A DNA stretch of 64,000 nt from Lachnospiraceae bacterium RM5 (lineage in GTDB: Bacteria; Bacillota; Clostridia; Lachnospirales; Lachnospiraceae). Under the pieces are notes generated by a model, which ran no database searches, was not told the origin of the DNA, and saw nothing but the letters and a program-made list of their open reading frames with translations. Made by a program: the position numbers and the translations under genes. Shown piece after piece: positions 1 through 9,317 of the stretch (position 1 is the first letter of the stretch; each line of letters begins with the position of its first letter). The stretch covers positions 207,988-271,987 of the forward strand of contig FOFK01000003.1 in NCBI GenBank assembly GCA_900110975.1. Direction: 5' to 3'.

Positions 1-349
1 CTCTGTCTTTTAACACATCTTCATCAAACTCAGGAATTCTAAGTATCTTATAAAGATATTCCTCACCAATTGATGAATTTGTATTATTTATAAGACGGTA
101 TATACCATCCAAATCCAGATCATTCCAAGTAATATCATCTATTACAAAATCACTGTTTTCCTTTGAATACTCAAAAAAACTTTTTATTCTTAATAAATCT
201 TTTTCGCTGTAATTTTTTTTAGGTCTTTTACCCCAGGCCTTAGCAATTCTTTTATTTTTCTTTTTTTCTTCACTTTTCTTATATCTTATTGTATTTACAA
301 GGAAAATAAGAAAAGCTATTATAAATATTCCTGCAATATATTTTAACAT
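1..349 (-). CDS. MutS-related membrane-anchored protein, N-terminal part
   Basis: This is the first ~116 codons of a gene that runs off the left edge. The start ATG at 349 follows an AGGAAA ribosome binding site. The protein begins with one hydrophobic segment (residues 3-18), then a Lys-rich stretch, then a region around ITWNDLDLDGIYRLIN and SSIGEEYLYKILR. That last region resembles the N-terminal connector of the MutS-like ATPases of Clostridia that carry a membrane anchor and no mismatch-recognition domain. The ATPase part is outside the window, so the family is inferred from this short resemblance. The gene lies 62 bp downstream of gpsA on the same strand and is probably cotranscribed with it. 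Confidence 0.6.
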   Translation of the reverse strand, partial: MLKYIAGIFIIAFLIFLVNTIRYKKSEEKKKNKRIAKAWGKRPKKNYSEKDLLRIKSFFEYSKENSDFVIDDITWNDLDLDGIYRLINNTNSSIGEEYLYKILRIPEFDEDVLKDR

Positions 350-411
350 TTTAATTTCCTGCCATCTGTAATGTTCTTCTTGTTATGATATTTTTTTGTT
401 TGCTATTTATA

Positions 412-1422
412 TTAATCCCAGTCAACCTGTGAATGTTCAATAGCCTTATCTCTTTGCATAAGCTCATTTACAGCATCTTTAACATTTTTATTTTCAAATA
501 AAATCTGATTAACCGCTGTTATGATAGGCATGCTTACATTATATTTTTCTGAAAGAGCCTTTGCAGCTTTAGCTGAATAAATTCCTTCAACAACCATATG
601 GACTTCGTTTACAGCTTCATCCATTGTTTTTCCCTGTCCCATAAGGATTCCTGCTCTTCTGTTTCTGCTATGCATACTTGCACATGTAACAATAAGATCA
701 CCAATACCTGAAAGTCCAAAAAGTGTAGCTTCCTTAGCACCCATTGCAAGTCCAAGTCTTGATATTTCTGAAATACCTCTTGTAATTAATGCAGCCTTGG
801 TATTATCACCATAATTAAGACCATCTGCCATACCTGCCGCAAGAGCAATAACATTTTTTAAAGCTCCACCAAGTTCAATACCAAGTATATCAGAACTAGT
901 ATACACCCTGAATACATTTGACATAAAAATATTCTGGAGATAAAGTGCCAAATCCTTTGTTTTTGCACCAACTACACATGTTGTTGGAAGACCTTTTCCA
1001 ACTTCTTCAGCGTGACTTGGTCCTGATAAAACGCAGACATTCACATTCTTTACTTCATCTTCTATAACTTCTGTTAAAGTCATTAAAGTACTTTCTTCAA
1101 TACCTTTTGCTACATTTACAATAATCTGTCCATCTTTTAAAAGACCATTTAATCTGCCTGCTGTCTGTCTTGTAAATTTTGAAGCAACAGCTAAAACAAT
1201 CACGTCCTTATCTGTAACAGCTTCTTTTAAATCTGCTTCAATCTTAATACTGTCAGGTATTATTATTCCAGGAAGACATACTTTGTTTTCCTTTTCATTT
1301 TTCAACATATCAATTTCTTTTTCAAGAGCTGACCAGATTGTAACATTATGCCCATTGTTATTTAATAAAACTGCAAGAGCTATTCCCCATCCTCCTGCTC
1401 CTAAAACAGTTACATTTGCCAT
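412..1422 (-). CDS. gpsA: Glycerol-3-phosphate dehydrogenase [NAD(P)+]
   Basis: The enzyme reduces dihydroxyacetone phosphate to sn-glycerol 3-phosphate in the cytoplasm, the entry step of phospholipid synthesis. The N-terminus shows the Rossmann dinucleotide-binding motif GAGGWGIALA (residues 8-17). VAKGIE near residue 105, LSGPSHAEEV near 133 and the ELGGALKNVIALAAG segment near 183, which holds the catalytic lysine, are all typical of GpsA. The 336-residue length is normal. An AGGAGG site lies just upstream of the ATG. It sits directly downstream of plsY, whose product uses glycerol 3-phosphate as acceptor, so the two genes form a functional pair. Confidence 0.96.
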   Translation of the reverse strand: MANVTVLGAGGWGIALAVLLNNNGHNVTIWSALEKEIDMLKNEKENKVCLPGIIIPDSIKIEADLKEAVTDKDVIVLAVASKFTRQTAGRLNGLLKDGQIIVNVAKGIEESTLMTLTEVIEDEVKNVNVCVLSGPSHAEEVGKGLPTTCVVGAKTKDLALYLQNIFMSNVFRVYTSSDILGIELGGALKNVIALAAGMADGLNYGDNTKAALITRGISEISRLGLAMGAKEATLFGLSGIGDLIVTCASMHSRNRRAGILMGQGKTMDEAVNEVHMVVEGIYSAKAAKALSEKYNVSMPIITAVNQILFENKNVKDAVNELMQRDKAIEHSQVDWD

Positions 1423-1461
1423 GTTCTATACCTCCTTTAAATCTTTATATTAATTTTCATA

Positions 1462-2178
1462 TTAATTTTCATTTAAATTCTCATTTGAAATTTCATCTGA
1501 ATCCGTATTTTTTTTGCTTCCAATCTTATTTTCCGTTCCGCTTAAAAGTCTTACAATATTAGCCCTGTGCTTATACCAAGCAAGAGCAGCAATAAAAAAT
1601 ACCATTAAATAAACTTCTATTCTTTCAGTTCCCGTAAACTTCATATCATTATGGAAGCCCACAATTCCAATCTCATTAAATATAATAATTTCAATAAGAA
1701 AACCTGCCATAATCATTAATGATCCTAAAGATACATATCTTGTTATAGCTACAATACTTATAAATATTGCAAGTTCAATAAGTATAATCTTGATATCCCC
1801 AAGACCAAGTATAACACCACCTGCTGCAGCAATTCCTTTACCACCTTTAAATCCCATATAGAATGGGAAATTATGTCCAAGGATTACACCTATTCCAGAG
1901 TATACTCTTAAAATAAATACAAAATCTTTATCATAATAATTTATAAAAATAAAATAAATTACGATTGTGCAGATGATTGCCTTTAATACATCACCAAGAA
2001 ATGTTATAAGTCCTGCCTTTTTCCCAAGAACTCTCATAGCATTTGTTGTTCCTGCATTACCACTTCCAAAATCTCTGATATCAATATTTTTTATTTTTCC
2101 ATAAAGATAAGATGTCTGTAAAAGACCAAAAAAATAACCTATAAATATACAAAGTATTCTTAAAGCAATTGTTTCCAT
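1462..2178 (-). CDS. plsY: Acyl-phosphate:glycerol-3-phosphate acyltransferase
   Basis: PlsY is an integral membrane enzyme that moves an acyl group from acyl-phosphate to glycerol 3-phosphate, giving lysophosphatidic acid. The family motifs are present: FGSGNAGTTNAMRVLGKK near residue 38, GHNFPFYMGFKGGKG near 100, and several hydrophobic segments. I chose the ATG at 2178 (238 residues) over an upstream in-frame codon at 2202. It has an AGAAAGGA site about 11 bp upstream and starts 1 bp after the der stop, whereas the longer start would overlap der by 23 bp. A polar Asn/Ser/Asp/Glu-rich tail of about 25 residues extends beyond the usual C-terminus. Confidence 0.93.
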   Translation of the reverse strand: METIALRILCIFIGYFFGLLQTSYLYGKIKNIDIRDFGSGNAGTTNAMRVLGKKAGLITFLGDVLKAIICTIVIYFIFINYYDKDFVFILRVYSGIGVILGHNFPFYMGFKGGKGIAAAGGVILGLGDIKIILIELAIFISIVAITRYVSLGSLMIMAGFLIEIIIFNEIGIVGFHNDMKFTGTERIEVYLMVFFIAALAWYKHRANIVRLLSGTENKIGSKKNTDSDEISNENLNEN

Positions 2179-2179
2179 T

Positions 2180-3505
2180 TTATTCTTTATCCTTTCTCTC
2201 ACGGGTTAATATTCTAAGAGCAGTTCCCTTAAATCCAAAGGCTTCTCTTATATTATTTTCAAGATATCTTGAATAAGAAAAATGCATAAGCTTTTTATCA
2301 TTTACAAATACAACAAATGTTGGTGGTTTTATTGCAACCTGAGTCATATAATAAAGTTTAAGTCTCTTACCTTTATCTGAAGGTGGCTGCTGCATTGCAA
2401 CTGCTTCTGCCAGAATCTCATTAAGAACACCTGTCTGTATTCTCATACTCTGGTTTTCTATAATCATATCAATAGTTTCAAAAAGTTTATCAAGTCTTTT
2501 ACCTGTAAGTGCTGAAATAAAGATAATCTCTGCATATTGCATAAATGAAAGAGTATTTCTGATTTTTTCTGTCTGTCTGTATATTGTCTTATCATCTTTC
2601 TCAACTGCGTCCCATTTATTTACGGCAACAATAATACCTTTACCTCTTTCATGGGCAATACCTGCAATCTTTGCATCCTGCTCTGTTACACCTTCCGTTC
2701 CGTCAATAACAATAACAACAACATCGGCTCTTTCAACAGCAGCAACTGCACGTATTATACTGTATCTTTCAATTTCTTCTTTTATTTTTGATTTTCTTCT
2801 TAAACCTGCAGTATCAATAAATACATATTCTTTACCGTTTCGCACGATATTTGTATCTATAGCATCTCTTGTAGTTCCTGCAATATCAGAAACAATAACC
2901 CTGTTTTCACCTGTAAGTTTATTTATAATTGATGACTTACCAACATTTGGTTTTCCAACAATAGCAACCTTTGGTCTGTCATCTTCTGTTTCTTCTTCAC
3001 CATCATCTTCGAAATTTTTACATACTTCTTCAAGCATATCTCCAAGACCAAGTTTTGAAGCAGCTGAAATAGGTATAGGATCACCAATTCCAAGATTATA
3101 AAATTCATATACATCAGGCATCATCTTGTCAAAGTTATCTACTTTATTTACAACAAGAACAACCTTTTTCTTACTTCTTCTAAGCATATCACAGACCTTA
3201 GCATCAGAATCTACAAGCCCCTGTCTTACATCTGTTATAAACACAATAACATCTGCAGTATCTATTGCAATCTGGGCCTGTTCTCTCATCTGGGATAAAA
3301 TAATATCATTTGAATCAGGTTCAATACCGCCTGTATCAATGATTGTAAATGTTTTATCCAGCCAGTTTACGTCTGCATATATTCTGTCTCTTGTAACACC
3401 TGGTGTATCTTTTACAATAGAAATCATATCTCCTGCTAATGCATTAAATAATGTTGATTTACCAACATTTGGTCTACCTACAATAGCTACAACTTTTTTA
3501 CTCAT
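2180..3505 (-). CDS. der: Ribosome biogenesis GTPase Der (EngA)
   Basis: Der is a double-GTPase needed for 50S ribosomal subunit maturation. Two complete G domains are visible. The first has [12 protein letters not shown] at residue 10, [12 protein letters not shown] and NKVD. The second has [12 protein letters not shown] near residue 184, [20 protein letters not shown] and NKWD. A C-terminal KH-like domain follows (about residues 355-441). The 441-residue length is standard. A GGAGG site precedes the ATG. It sits between the DUF512 gene and plsY in a compact same-strand run. Confidence 0.97.
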   Translation of the reverse strand: MSKKVVAIVGRPNVGKSTLFNALAGDMISIVKDTPGVTRDRIYADVNWLDKTFTIIDTGGIEPDSNDIILSQMREQAQIAIDTADVIVFITDVRQGLVDSDAKVCDMLRRSKKKVVLVVNKVDNFDKMMPDVYEFYNLGIGDPIPISAASKLGLGDMLEEVCKNFEDDGEEETEDDRPKVAIVGKPNVGKSSIINKLTGENRVIVSDIAGTTRDAIDTNIVRNGKEYVFIDTAGLRRKSKIKEEIERYSIIRAVAAVERADVVVIVIDGTEGVTEQDAKIAGIAHERGKGIIVAVNKWDAVEKDDKTIYRQTEKIRNTLSFMQYAEIIFISALTGKRLDKLFETIDMIIENQSMRIQTGVLNEILAEAVAMQQPPSDKGKRLKLYYMTQVAIKPPTFVVFVNDKKLMHFSYSRYLENNIREAFGFKGTALRILTRERKDKE

Positions 3506-3546
3506 TTCAACCTCCGGTTTAATAAACTCAAACTAGTTTTTATGTT

Positions 3547-4938
3547 TTATTTTTTATATTTATCATAAACATCAATATAAACAAAATTACCATTATCTTC
3601 TTTTTCGGCATTTAAATATTCATCTGTTAATATTGATTTACAAAACTCTTTTCCATCGCATTTTGATATTTCTATATCAACATTTAATGCAGATTTTACG
3701 TCACTTAAGTGGTAATCATCTAAAAATACGTCTTCACCGCTTCTTAGTATATTATTTGGTAAAATTAATTTTTCTCCAAGTTCTTTATCTTTTAACTGAT
3801 CCATTAAATCAGTAGCTGTAATAAGTCCTGAAACAGTAATCTTTTCACCAAAAAAATTATTTATTATTTTATAGCAGTTTACTTTAAGATTCTCAAATTT
3901 ATCCTCTAACATTTCAGACATATGTTTTAATGTATCATATGCAAGAACTCCTGTAGCAAGGCTTACTACTCTTTTCTTTTCAAGTGTATGTGGCTTTAAA
4001 GTATTATATTCCTCCATAAATTCAGAAATAAGTAACCTCATCATGCCAACACCATTTTCCAGCTGGATATATCCGTCATATCTTTCTTCTTCAGGAAAGT
4101 CTCTTTCTGCTAAGATATACCACTCATCACTTGCCTGAATAAAGTGAACTCCATGCTTTTCATAAATTTCTTTCTGATATTTTTCAATAAGATCAATAAC
4201 TTTTCCTGCATCCTCTTTTTCAAAACTTTCCAAAGGAAATAATCCTTCCCTGTATTTTGTAAGACCTGATGGAACTACGGAAACACTTCTCATTACAGGA
4301 ATATATTTCATAAGATCTATTATGCTTTTTTCCAACTCATTTCCATCATTTATGCCTTTGCATAGCACAATCTGACCATTCATTTCAATGCCTGCTTTAA
4401 AAAGTACATCTATCTTATCAAGGGCATCGCCTGCAAATCTGTTATTTAACATCTTGCATCTTAATTCTTTATTCGTTGTCTGTACGGAAATGTTGATAGG
4501 TCCTAAGTTAAACCTGATGATTCTGTCTATATCCTTATCAGACATATTGGTTAAGGTAATATAATTTCCCTGTAAAAAAGATAATCTGGAATCATCATCC
4601 TTAAAATACAGAGTTTCTCTCATGCCCTTTGGCATCTGGTCAATAAAACAAAAGATACACTTATTATGACAGCTTCTGTATTCACTCATAAGACCATTTT
4701 CAAATTCAATACCAAGATCTTCATCAGGTTCTTTATCTATCTCTAAAAGAAGCACTTCTCCATCTTTTGTTTCAATAAGAACTTCAATATAATCATCCTC
4801 AACAAGGTATTGATAATCAAAAATATCTTCAATATCAACATCATTAATTTTAAGTAATTTATCACCAGGTTCAAGCTCAAATTCTTCTGCAATCGAATCC
4901 GGCAATACTTTTTTTATAACATGTCCTTTTGTTTTCAC
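3547..4938 (-). CDS. DUF512 protein with PDZ and radical-SAM-like Fe-S domain
   Basis: The protein has 463 residues. It opens with a PDZ-like segment (about 1-65; PDSIAEEFELEPGDKLLKIN). A radical SAM-type cysteine cluster follows, C90-X3-C94-X2-C97, in the context SCHNKCIFCFIDQMPKG. The C-terminal half is the DUF512 domain. This layout is widespread in Clostridia and cyanobacteria, usually beside der as here. The reaction is not established, and a redox or SAM-dependent role is inferred only from the cluster. An extended -10 sequence lies 80-90 bp upstream, so it may start its own transcript into der, plsY and gpsA. Confidence 0.85.
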   Translation of the reverse strand: MKTKGHVIKKVLPDSIAEEFELEPGDKLLKINDVDIEDIFDYQYLVEDDYIEVLIETKDGEVLLLEIDKEPDEDLGIEFENGLMSEYRSCHNKCIFCFIDQMPKGMRETLYFKDDDSRLSFLQGNYITLTNMSDKDIDRIIRFNLGPINISVQTTNKELRCKMLNNRFAGDALDKIDVLFKAGIEMNGQIVLCKGINDGNELEKSIIDLMKYIPVMRSVSVVPSGLTKYREGLFPLESFEKEDAGKVIDLIEKYQKEIYEKHGVHFIQASDEWYILAERDFPEEERYDGYIQLENGVGMMRLLISEFMEEYNTLKPHTLEKKRVVSLATGVLAYDTLKHMSEMLEDKFENLKVNCYKIINNFFGEKITVSGLITATDLMDQLKDKELGEKLILPNNILRSGEDVFLDDYHLSDVKSALNVDIEISKCDGKEFCKSILTDEYLNAEKEDNGNFVYIDVYDKYKK

Positions 4939-5020
4939 AAAAAAACCTACTTTCCATATATCAATCTAAATATAAATATCAATCAATTTATTATGGCATT
5001 TATTTGCAAAATCCAAACCT

Positions 5021-5029
5021 ATTATACCA
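5021..5029 (-). promoter_or_regulatory. Putative extended -10 promoter for the DUF512-der-plsY-gpsA run
   Basis: On the minus strand the sequence reads TGGTATAAT, a perfect -10 hexamer with the TGn extension. It lies at the 3' edge of pgeF and 83 bp before the DUF512 start. No good -35 hexamer is present, which fits an extended -10 promoter. Confidence 0.45.
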
Positions 5030-5045
5030 TAATTTACTAAATATA

Positions 5046-5870
5046 TCATCTTAATGATATAAAGCCTGCTAAATTTCCTCTTTTTCCATTGGTTGCACGG
5101 TGTGAAAAAAGCACATCAGAGTTCTCAAAGGTACATATTCTTCTGTTCTCTATATGCTCCTTTAAAATCCCTGCATCCATTAAAATATATTCATTAGCCT
5201 TCCATAAATCAAGCATAAAATGCCCATTTCCCTTATCCACAGATATTTCTTTAATTCTGTCTTCATCAAATATTTTTCTAAATTCATCTATTACATCAAG
5301 ACTTACTTCATAGCAGTCCTTACAAATAGAAGGACCAATGGCTGTAATAATATCATTTCTGTCACATCCAAATTTTTCTACCATCATATCTACTGTTTTT
5401 GCGCCGATTTTTTTAACTGTACCACGCCATCCTGAATGAGACATTCCAACAACCCTTTTTACCGGATCAGCAAAAAATAATGGCACGCAATCGGCATAAT
5501 ATGTAAATAATACAATGCCTTTTTCATTTGTCAGCATGCCATCAACATCTATAAATGATTGTTCCTTAACTATTCCATTCCCGGCATCTTCACCCGTAAT
5601 AATCCTGATATTATTAGTATGTGTCTGGTTTGAAGAAACAAATTTTTCTATATCTTCACCTATTTTTTCTGCAAGAAGATGATAATTTTTTAATACATCT
5701 TCCTTTTCATCTCCTCTTGTAAAAGAAAGATTTAAAGAACTATAATATCCTTTACTTACGCCACCTTTTTTCGTTGTAAAACCATGATTTATAAAATCAT
5801 ATTTAGAAAAAAGATCGTATTTTATTATTGGAATATCAGAATTCATAATATTTTTTAAATATTCATTCAT
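5046..5870 (-). CDS. pgeF: Peptidoglycan editing factor PgeF (YfiH / laccase-domain family)
   Basis: This is a single-domain multicopper-oxidase-like fold protein of 274 residues. The family is reported to act in peptidoglycan editing and also carries purine nucleoside phosphorylase-type activities. Signature segments are SSNQTHTNNI (His near 84), YADCVPLFF (near 127) and GMSHSGWRGTVKKIG (near 142), which hold the conserved His and Cys metal ligands, plus GPSICKDCYEV near 182. Its GAGAGG ribosome site overlaps the end of yraN, and the gap between the two genes is only 10 bp. Confidence 0.92.
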   Translation of the reverse strand: MNEYLKNIMNSDIPIIKYDLFSKYDFINHGFTTKKGGVSKGYYSSLNLSFTRGDEKEDVLKNYHLLAEKIGEDIEKFVSSNQTHTNNIRIITGEDAGNGIVKEQSFIDVDGMLTNEKGIVLFTYYADCVPLFFADPVKRVVGMSHSGWRGTVKKIGAKTVDMMVEKFGCDRNDIITAIGPSICKDCYEVSLDVIDEFRKIFDEDRIKEISVDKGNGHFMLDLWKANEYILMDAGILKEHIENRRICTFENSDVLFSHRATNGKRGNLAGFISLR

Positions 5871-5880
5871 TTTTTGCCTC

Positions 5881-6216
5881 TCAAAATGCGTTTTTTATAT
5901 GAGTAATTTTTTCTCCAAGAATTCCTATAATATCAAACCTTACAGCTTTATTATATCCTGTTTTTAACAGATAATAATTTGCAACACCTCTGATTTTATT
6001 CTGTTTTCTAAAATCAACAGCTTCTATAGGCATTCCATAATTCTCACTTTTTCTATACTTTACCTCAACAAATACAAGATAATTTCCATCCCTTGCAATA
6101 ATGTCTATTTCGCCTGATTTACACTTAAAGTTATATTCTATAATTTCATATCCCAGGCTTATAAGATATTTCCCTGCAAACTTTTCATAACCCTCACCAA
6201 TTCTTCTTTTATTCAT
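5881..6216 (-). CDS. yraN: UPF0102 family protein YraN
   Basis: This is a small 111-residue protein of the YraN family, which has an endonuclease-like fold but no firmly assigned role. The conserved core GEIDIIARDGNYLVFVEVKYRK is seen near residues 36-57, giving the E...D-X(n)-EVK pattern of PD-(D/E)XK folds. The N-terminus RRIGEGYEKFAGKYLISLGYEII is typical. A GAGGGG ribosome site precedes the start. It lies 14 bp after rnhB, a linkage seen in many bacteria. Confidence 0.92.
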   Translation of the reverse strand: MNKRRIGEGYEKFAGKYLISLGYEIIEYNFKCKSGEIDIIARDGNYLVFVEVKYRKSENYGMPIEAVDFRKQNKIRGVANYYLLKTGYNKAVRFDIIGILGEKITHIKNAF

Positions 6217-6230
6217 ATACCCCTCTTATT

Positions 6231-6998
6231 CTATATAAAATTTTTTATAAACGTTCTTCTATGTATCTCACATGGACCATATTTTTTAATCGCCTCTATA
6301 TGGGCTTTTGAGCCATATCCCATATTTGAAGCAAACTGATACTCAGGATACACCTTATCATATTCTTCCATCATCCTGTCTCTTTCAACCTTTGCAATAA
6401 TACTTGCAGCAGCAATTGATACAGACTTGGCATCACCTTTAATAATAGGCACCTGTTTTATATCAACATCAGGAATGGTTACAGCATCAACCAAAAGAAG
6501 ATCCGGCTTAATACCAAGGTTTTCAATAGCCATTCTCATTGCTTTATAAGTACTTTGCAAGATATTAATCTCATCAATCACTTTTTCATCAACTAACGCT
6601 GTAGAATAATATAAAGCTTTTTCCTTGATTTCTTCACTAAGTTCTTCTCTTCTCTTTTTTGAAAGTTTCTTAGAATCATTTAAATATAATATATCTACAT
6701 TTTTAGGCAGAATAACAGCTCCGGTTACAACAGGTCCTGCAAGAGGTCCTCTTCCAACTTCATCAATACCACAGATAAATTCACAGTCATTATATTTATT
6801 TTCATACTCACGCATCTTCTTTAATCGAAGAAGCTCATTATTATATTTTTCAATCTTTGAAAGATATTTATTTTTTAAATTAATAACGCCTGTCCTGTCA
6901 TCATCATTTAAAGATTCAATTATTTTTCTATAACCATAAATATCACTATTTTCAAATAATTCTTTAATTTCTTTTATACTTTTCGGCTTATTTTCCAT
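6231..6998 (-). CDS. rnhB: Ribonuclease HII
   Basis: RNase HII cuts the RNA strand of RNA-DNA hybrids and removes single ribonucleotides from DNA. The catalytic core begins with CGIDEVGRGPLAGPVV near residue 76, which supplies the D-E acidic pair and the GR(G) motif. LNDSKKLSKKRREEL, LLVDAVTIP and KGDAKSVSIAAASIIAKVERD follow. About 70 residues precede the core, as in the long Firmicutes type. It is the middle gene of the rbgA-rnhB-yraN-pgeF run. Confidence 0.96.
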   Translation of the reverse strand: MENKPKSIKEIKELFENSDIYGYRKIIESLNDDDRTGVINLKNKYLSKIEKYNNELLRLKKMREYENKYNDCEFICGIDEVGRGPLAGPVVTGAVILPKNVDILYLNDSKKLSKKRREELSEEIKEKALYYSTALVDEKVIDEINILQSTYKAMRMAIENLGIKPDLLLVDAVTIPDVDIKQVPIIKGDAKSVSIAAASIIAKVERDRMMEEYDKVYPEYQFASNMGYGSKAHIEAIKKYGPCEIHRRTFIKNFI

Positions 6999-7052
6999 AT
7001 TTTTTCCCTAATCAATTAAATTTATTTATTAGATTAAATCCCGACCCGATTC

Positions 7053-7922
7053 CTAATCAAGAGTAATTTTTCCGAGATTTCCACTTCTTAAATCATCAAT
7101 TAAAATTCCTGCAGCCTTATCATAATCAAGCTCGCCATTTTTTCTTAAACATTTTCTTTTTTCAGCAATATCATAAAGTACCTCAACCTTTTCTTTATCT
7201 TCATCTACTTCATATCTTTTATTTAATATACCTTTGTAATTTTCTTTAAGATAATTAATAAGATAAATTGAAAGGTCTGTTATATTTAAAATATCATCTT
7301 TGATAGCTCCTGTAATAGCAAGCTTTATACCAACTTTTTCATCATCAAATTTCGGCCATAATATACCGGGCGTATCTAATAGTTCTATATTTTTATTAAC
7401 TCTTATCCACTGTTTGCCCCTTGTAACACCAGGTTTATTTCCGGTTTTTGTACATGCTTTCTTTGCATAAGAATTAATAAAAGTTGATTTACCTACGTTT
7501 GGAATACCAACAACCATACCTCTTATAGGTCTGTTTACAATACCCCTTCTTTTATTTCTCTCAATTTTTTCTTTACATGCTTCCATCATTGTGGCATCAA
7601 TTTTATTTATACCCATCCCTGATTTTGCATTTGTTTCAACAACAAAGAAACCTTTTCCCTTAAAGTATTCTATCCATTTTTTATTTGCTTCCTTGTCAGC
7701 AAGATCTGCTTTATTAAAAATAATAATTCTTGATTTATTCTTTCCAAGTTCATCTATATCAGGATTTCTACTACTTAAAGGAATTCTTCCATCAATTATT
7801 TCAATTATAACATCAATTAATTTTATATCCTGATCCATCTGTCTTTTAGCTTTTGTCATATGTCCCGGATACCAGTTTATATTTGTTTTATTAATGTTTT
7901 GATCATTTTTTATTTTTTCCAT
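7053..7922 (-). CDS. ylqF: Ribosome biogenesis GTPase YlqF (RbgA)
   Basis: RbgA is a circularly permuted GTPase that acts late in 50S assembly. The order of G motifs is permuted as expected. The N-terminal NWYPGHMTKAKRQM signature comes first, then FNKADLAD (G4), then GIPNVGKSTFINSYAKK (G1, near residue 137), and then the DTPGILWPK segment (G3). The ANTAR-like C-terminal region follows. The 289-residue length is normal. It appears to be the first gene of the rnhB run, with an AAGGAAG site upstream. Confidence 0.95.
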   Translation of the reverse strand: MEKIKNDQNINKTNINWYPGHMTKAKRQMDQDIKLIDVIIEIIDGRIPLSSRNPDIDELGKNKSRIIIFNKADLADKEANKKWIEYFKGKGFFVVETNAKSGMGINKIDATMMEACKEKIERNKRRGIVNRPIRGMVVGIPNVGKSTFINSYAKKACTKTGNKPGVTRGKQWIRVNKNIELLDTPGILWPKFDDEKVGIKLAITGAIKDDILNITDLSIYLINYLKENYKGILNKRYEVDEDKEKVEVLYDIAEKRKCLRKNGELDYDKAAGILIDDLRSGNLGKITLD

Positions 7923-7982
7923 AAAGATTTACTTCCTTTTTTACTTTAAAACCGGTTTAAGATTTGTACCTTTGTTATAAAT

Positions 7983-8189
7983 TTATCTATATATATTGCT
8001 AACTATATTAGTAATACTATCTTCTGCACTTACTCCATTATTAGTAAACTCTATCTTAACAATTTTATCCTTTACTTTAAAAATGTGAGGATTTGATATG
8101 TTTTTAATAAATTCCAATATTCTTTCATTACCTTTCTTTTTTTTACTTATTTTTATTTCTGATAATTCATCAAGTTTATCAATATCCAC
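7983..8189 (-). CDS. Small DUF6870-like protein, probably a mobile-element remnant
   Basis: This is a 68-residue ORF that opens with a GTG codon. No good ATG or ribosome site is present, and the frame stays open upstream to a TAG at 8226. The sequence has VDIDKLDELSEIKI, then ERILEFIKNISNPHIFKVKDKIVKIEF. It resembles small proteins of integrative elements in Clostridia that end with a conserved (D/E)FI-X5-NPY-X-(F/Y)K-X4-V(V/I)K(I/V)-F pattern (DUF6870 group). It marks the border between housekeeping genes and the peptide island. The 230 bp beyond it show no recognisable gene. Identification is from memory of the pattern only. Confidence 0.4.
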   Translation of the reverse strand: MDIDKLDELSEIKISKKKKGNERILEFIKNISNPHIFKVKDKIVKIEFTNNGVSAEDSITNIVSNIYR

Positions 8190-8419
8190 TTCATTTATTG
8201 ATAAATTCTTGCATGTCTTTATTTTCTAATTGATAAAATAATTATTAATTTCAAATTAGATTTATCATCTCCTATTACTCGACAATTTAGAGATTGTTTA
8301 GAAATTACCTGATTTCTTTGATTATATTGTGGAATATATTGGGAACTTAAAGTAAACTATTTTTTCACTTTTAGACCTAAGCGAATCATAGAATTTGCGA
8401 TGATGGAATTTTAGATACA

Positions 8420-8680
8420 TTATAGTCCGCAATTTTTTACATGTTCTAAAATTTTAGTTTTATCTATTTTTTGACCACATTTTGGACAAATACCATTATA
8501 AAGTTTTATAAGCTCTTCTTCTGTAAAAACAAATCTTTGTTCCTGATAAGGATTGCGAACAGTATACCCCCCTGCAACTTTGTCTAATTCTTCATCAGAC
8601 ATTTCATCAATTTTCTTCTTTAATTCTTTCTTTAATTCTTTTCTTTCTTCTTCTGTTAAATTTTTCTTTTCTTCACTCAT
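8420..8680 (-). CDS. Double-glycine leader peptide with C2HC zinc-finger-like core (peptide 1)
   Basis: An 86-residue precursor. Residues 1-37 form an acidic/Lys-rich helical leader beginning MSEEKKNLTEEERKEL and ending DEELDKVAGG, the double-glycine cut signal for C39-peptidase exporters. The 49-residue core holds FTEEELIKLYNGI and then C-X2-C-X11-H-X3-C close to the end. A GAAGG ribosome site lies in the conserved upstream block. It is the most distal gene of the island and is 82 bp from peptide 2. No full operator box is seen before it, so it is probably read from the peptide 2 promoter. Product function is unknown: an exported bacteriocin-like or signalling peptide is the natural guess. 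Confidence 0.8.
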   Translation of the reverse strand: MSEEKKNLTEEERKELKKELKKKIDEMSDEELDKVAGGYTVRNPYQEQRFVFTEEELIKLYNGICPKCGQKIDKTKILEHVKNCGL

Positions 8681-8762
8681 AATATTTACCTTCTTTCTCC
8701 ATTAATCATATAGGTTAATTAGTTATCTTTATTTCCCTTATATAACATTATGTATCAATACT

Positions 8763-9128
8763 TTATTTAACAGAAGAATCTATTTTACATCCACTTAAAC
8801 CAAAGTTATTTTTTAAAAACAATTCAACTCTTTCTTCTATCTCTTTTGTTGTATGCGCACCAATCAGATCAATGTGAAAAATTTTAATCACTTCATCTAT
8901 TTTATATACTTGGTTTGGTTCAAGTTTAAATCCCAATGTTGATAATTTATTTACTTCTTCTTCTGTAAACTTATAACGCATATCAAAAAACACACCTGGT
9001 GTCCACATTTCGAATCCACCAGCAACTTTATCTAATTCTTCATCAGACATTTCATCAATTTGTTTCTTTAATCCTTCTTTTAATTCTTTTCTTTCTTCTT
9101 CTGTTAAATTTTTCTTTTCTTCACTCAT
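8763..9128 (-). CDS. Double-glycine leader peptide, FTEEE-type core (peptide 2)
   Basis: A 121-residue precursor with the same leader as peptide 1, ending DELDKVAGG-type at residues 36-37. The core of about 84 residues contains FTEEEVNKLSTLGFKLEPNQVYKIDEVIKIF and has only one cysteine near its end. It is a clear paralogue of the core at 15608-15958 (FTEEETNKLLAHGFQIQPN...YNIAEVIAML). The FTEEE...KL part is also shared with peptide 1, so the C2HC and non-Cys cores may have a common ancestor. It has its own operator-promoter at 9196-9228 and a 5' hairpin at 9147-9170. Confidence 0.8.
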   Translation of the reverse strand: MSEEKKNLTEEERKELKEGLKKQIDEMSDEELDKVAGGFEMWTPGVFFDMRYKFTEEEVNKLSTLGFKLEPNQVYKIDEVIKIFHIDLIGAHTTKEIEERVELFLKNNFGLSGCKIDSSVK

Positions 9129-9195
9129 AATATTTACCTTCTTTCTCCATTAATTATATAGATTTAATGGTAACCTTTATTTTCTTTTCATATTC

Positions 9196-9228
9196 ATTAT
9201 ACCATATAGTGCATATCAAAAGCATACC
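9196..9228 (-). promoter_or_regulatory. SARP-type operator and -10 box for peptides 2 and 1
   Basis: In the minus direction, a GGTATGC heptamer, 4 bp, a GATATGC heptamer, 9 bp, then TATAAT (9201-9196). The 11-bp heptamer spacing and the fixed distance to the -10 box match the SARP binding arrangement and recur at four other promoters in this island. A stem CCATTAA / TTAATGG lies downstream at 9147-9170, just before the ribosome site. Confidence 0.65.
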
Positions 9229-9317
9229 AAATATGAATTTTTTTAATAAATCTTTGAAAATTTTTTCATTTTAATTCGTCAACCATTTTACAATTCTTTT
9301 CACAATACATCTTATAT

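Noticed and set aside
3547..4938. DUF512 radical-SAM-like protein as the maturase for the leader peptides
   Set aside because: It is in a conserved housekeeping run next to der and lacks a leader-binding (RRE-like) domain that I can see.
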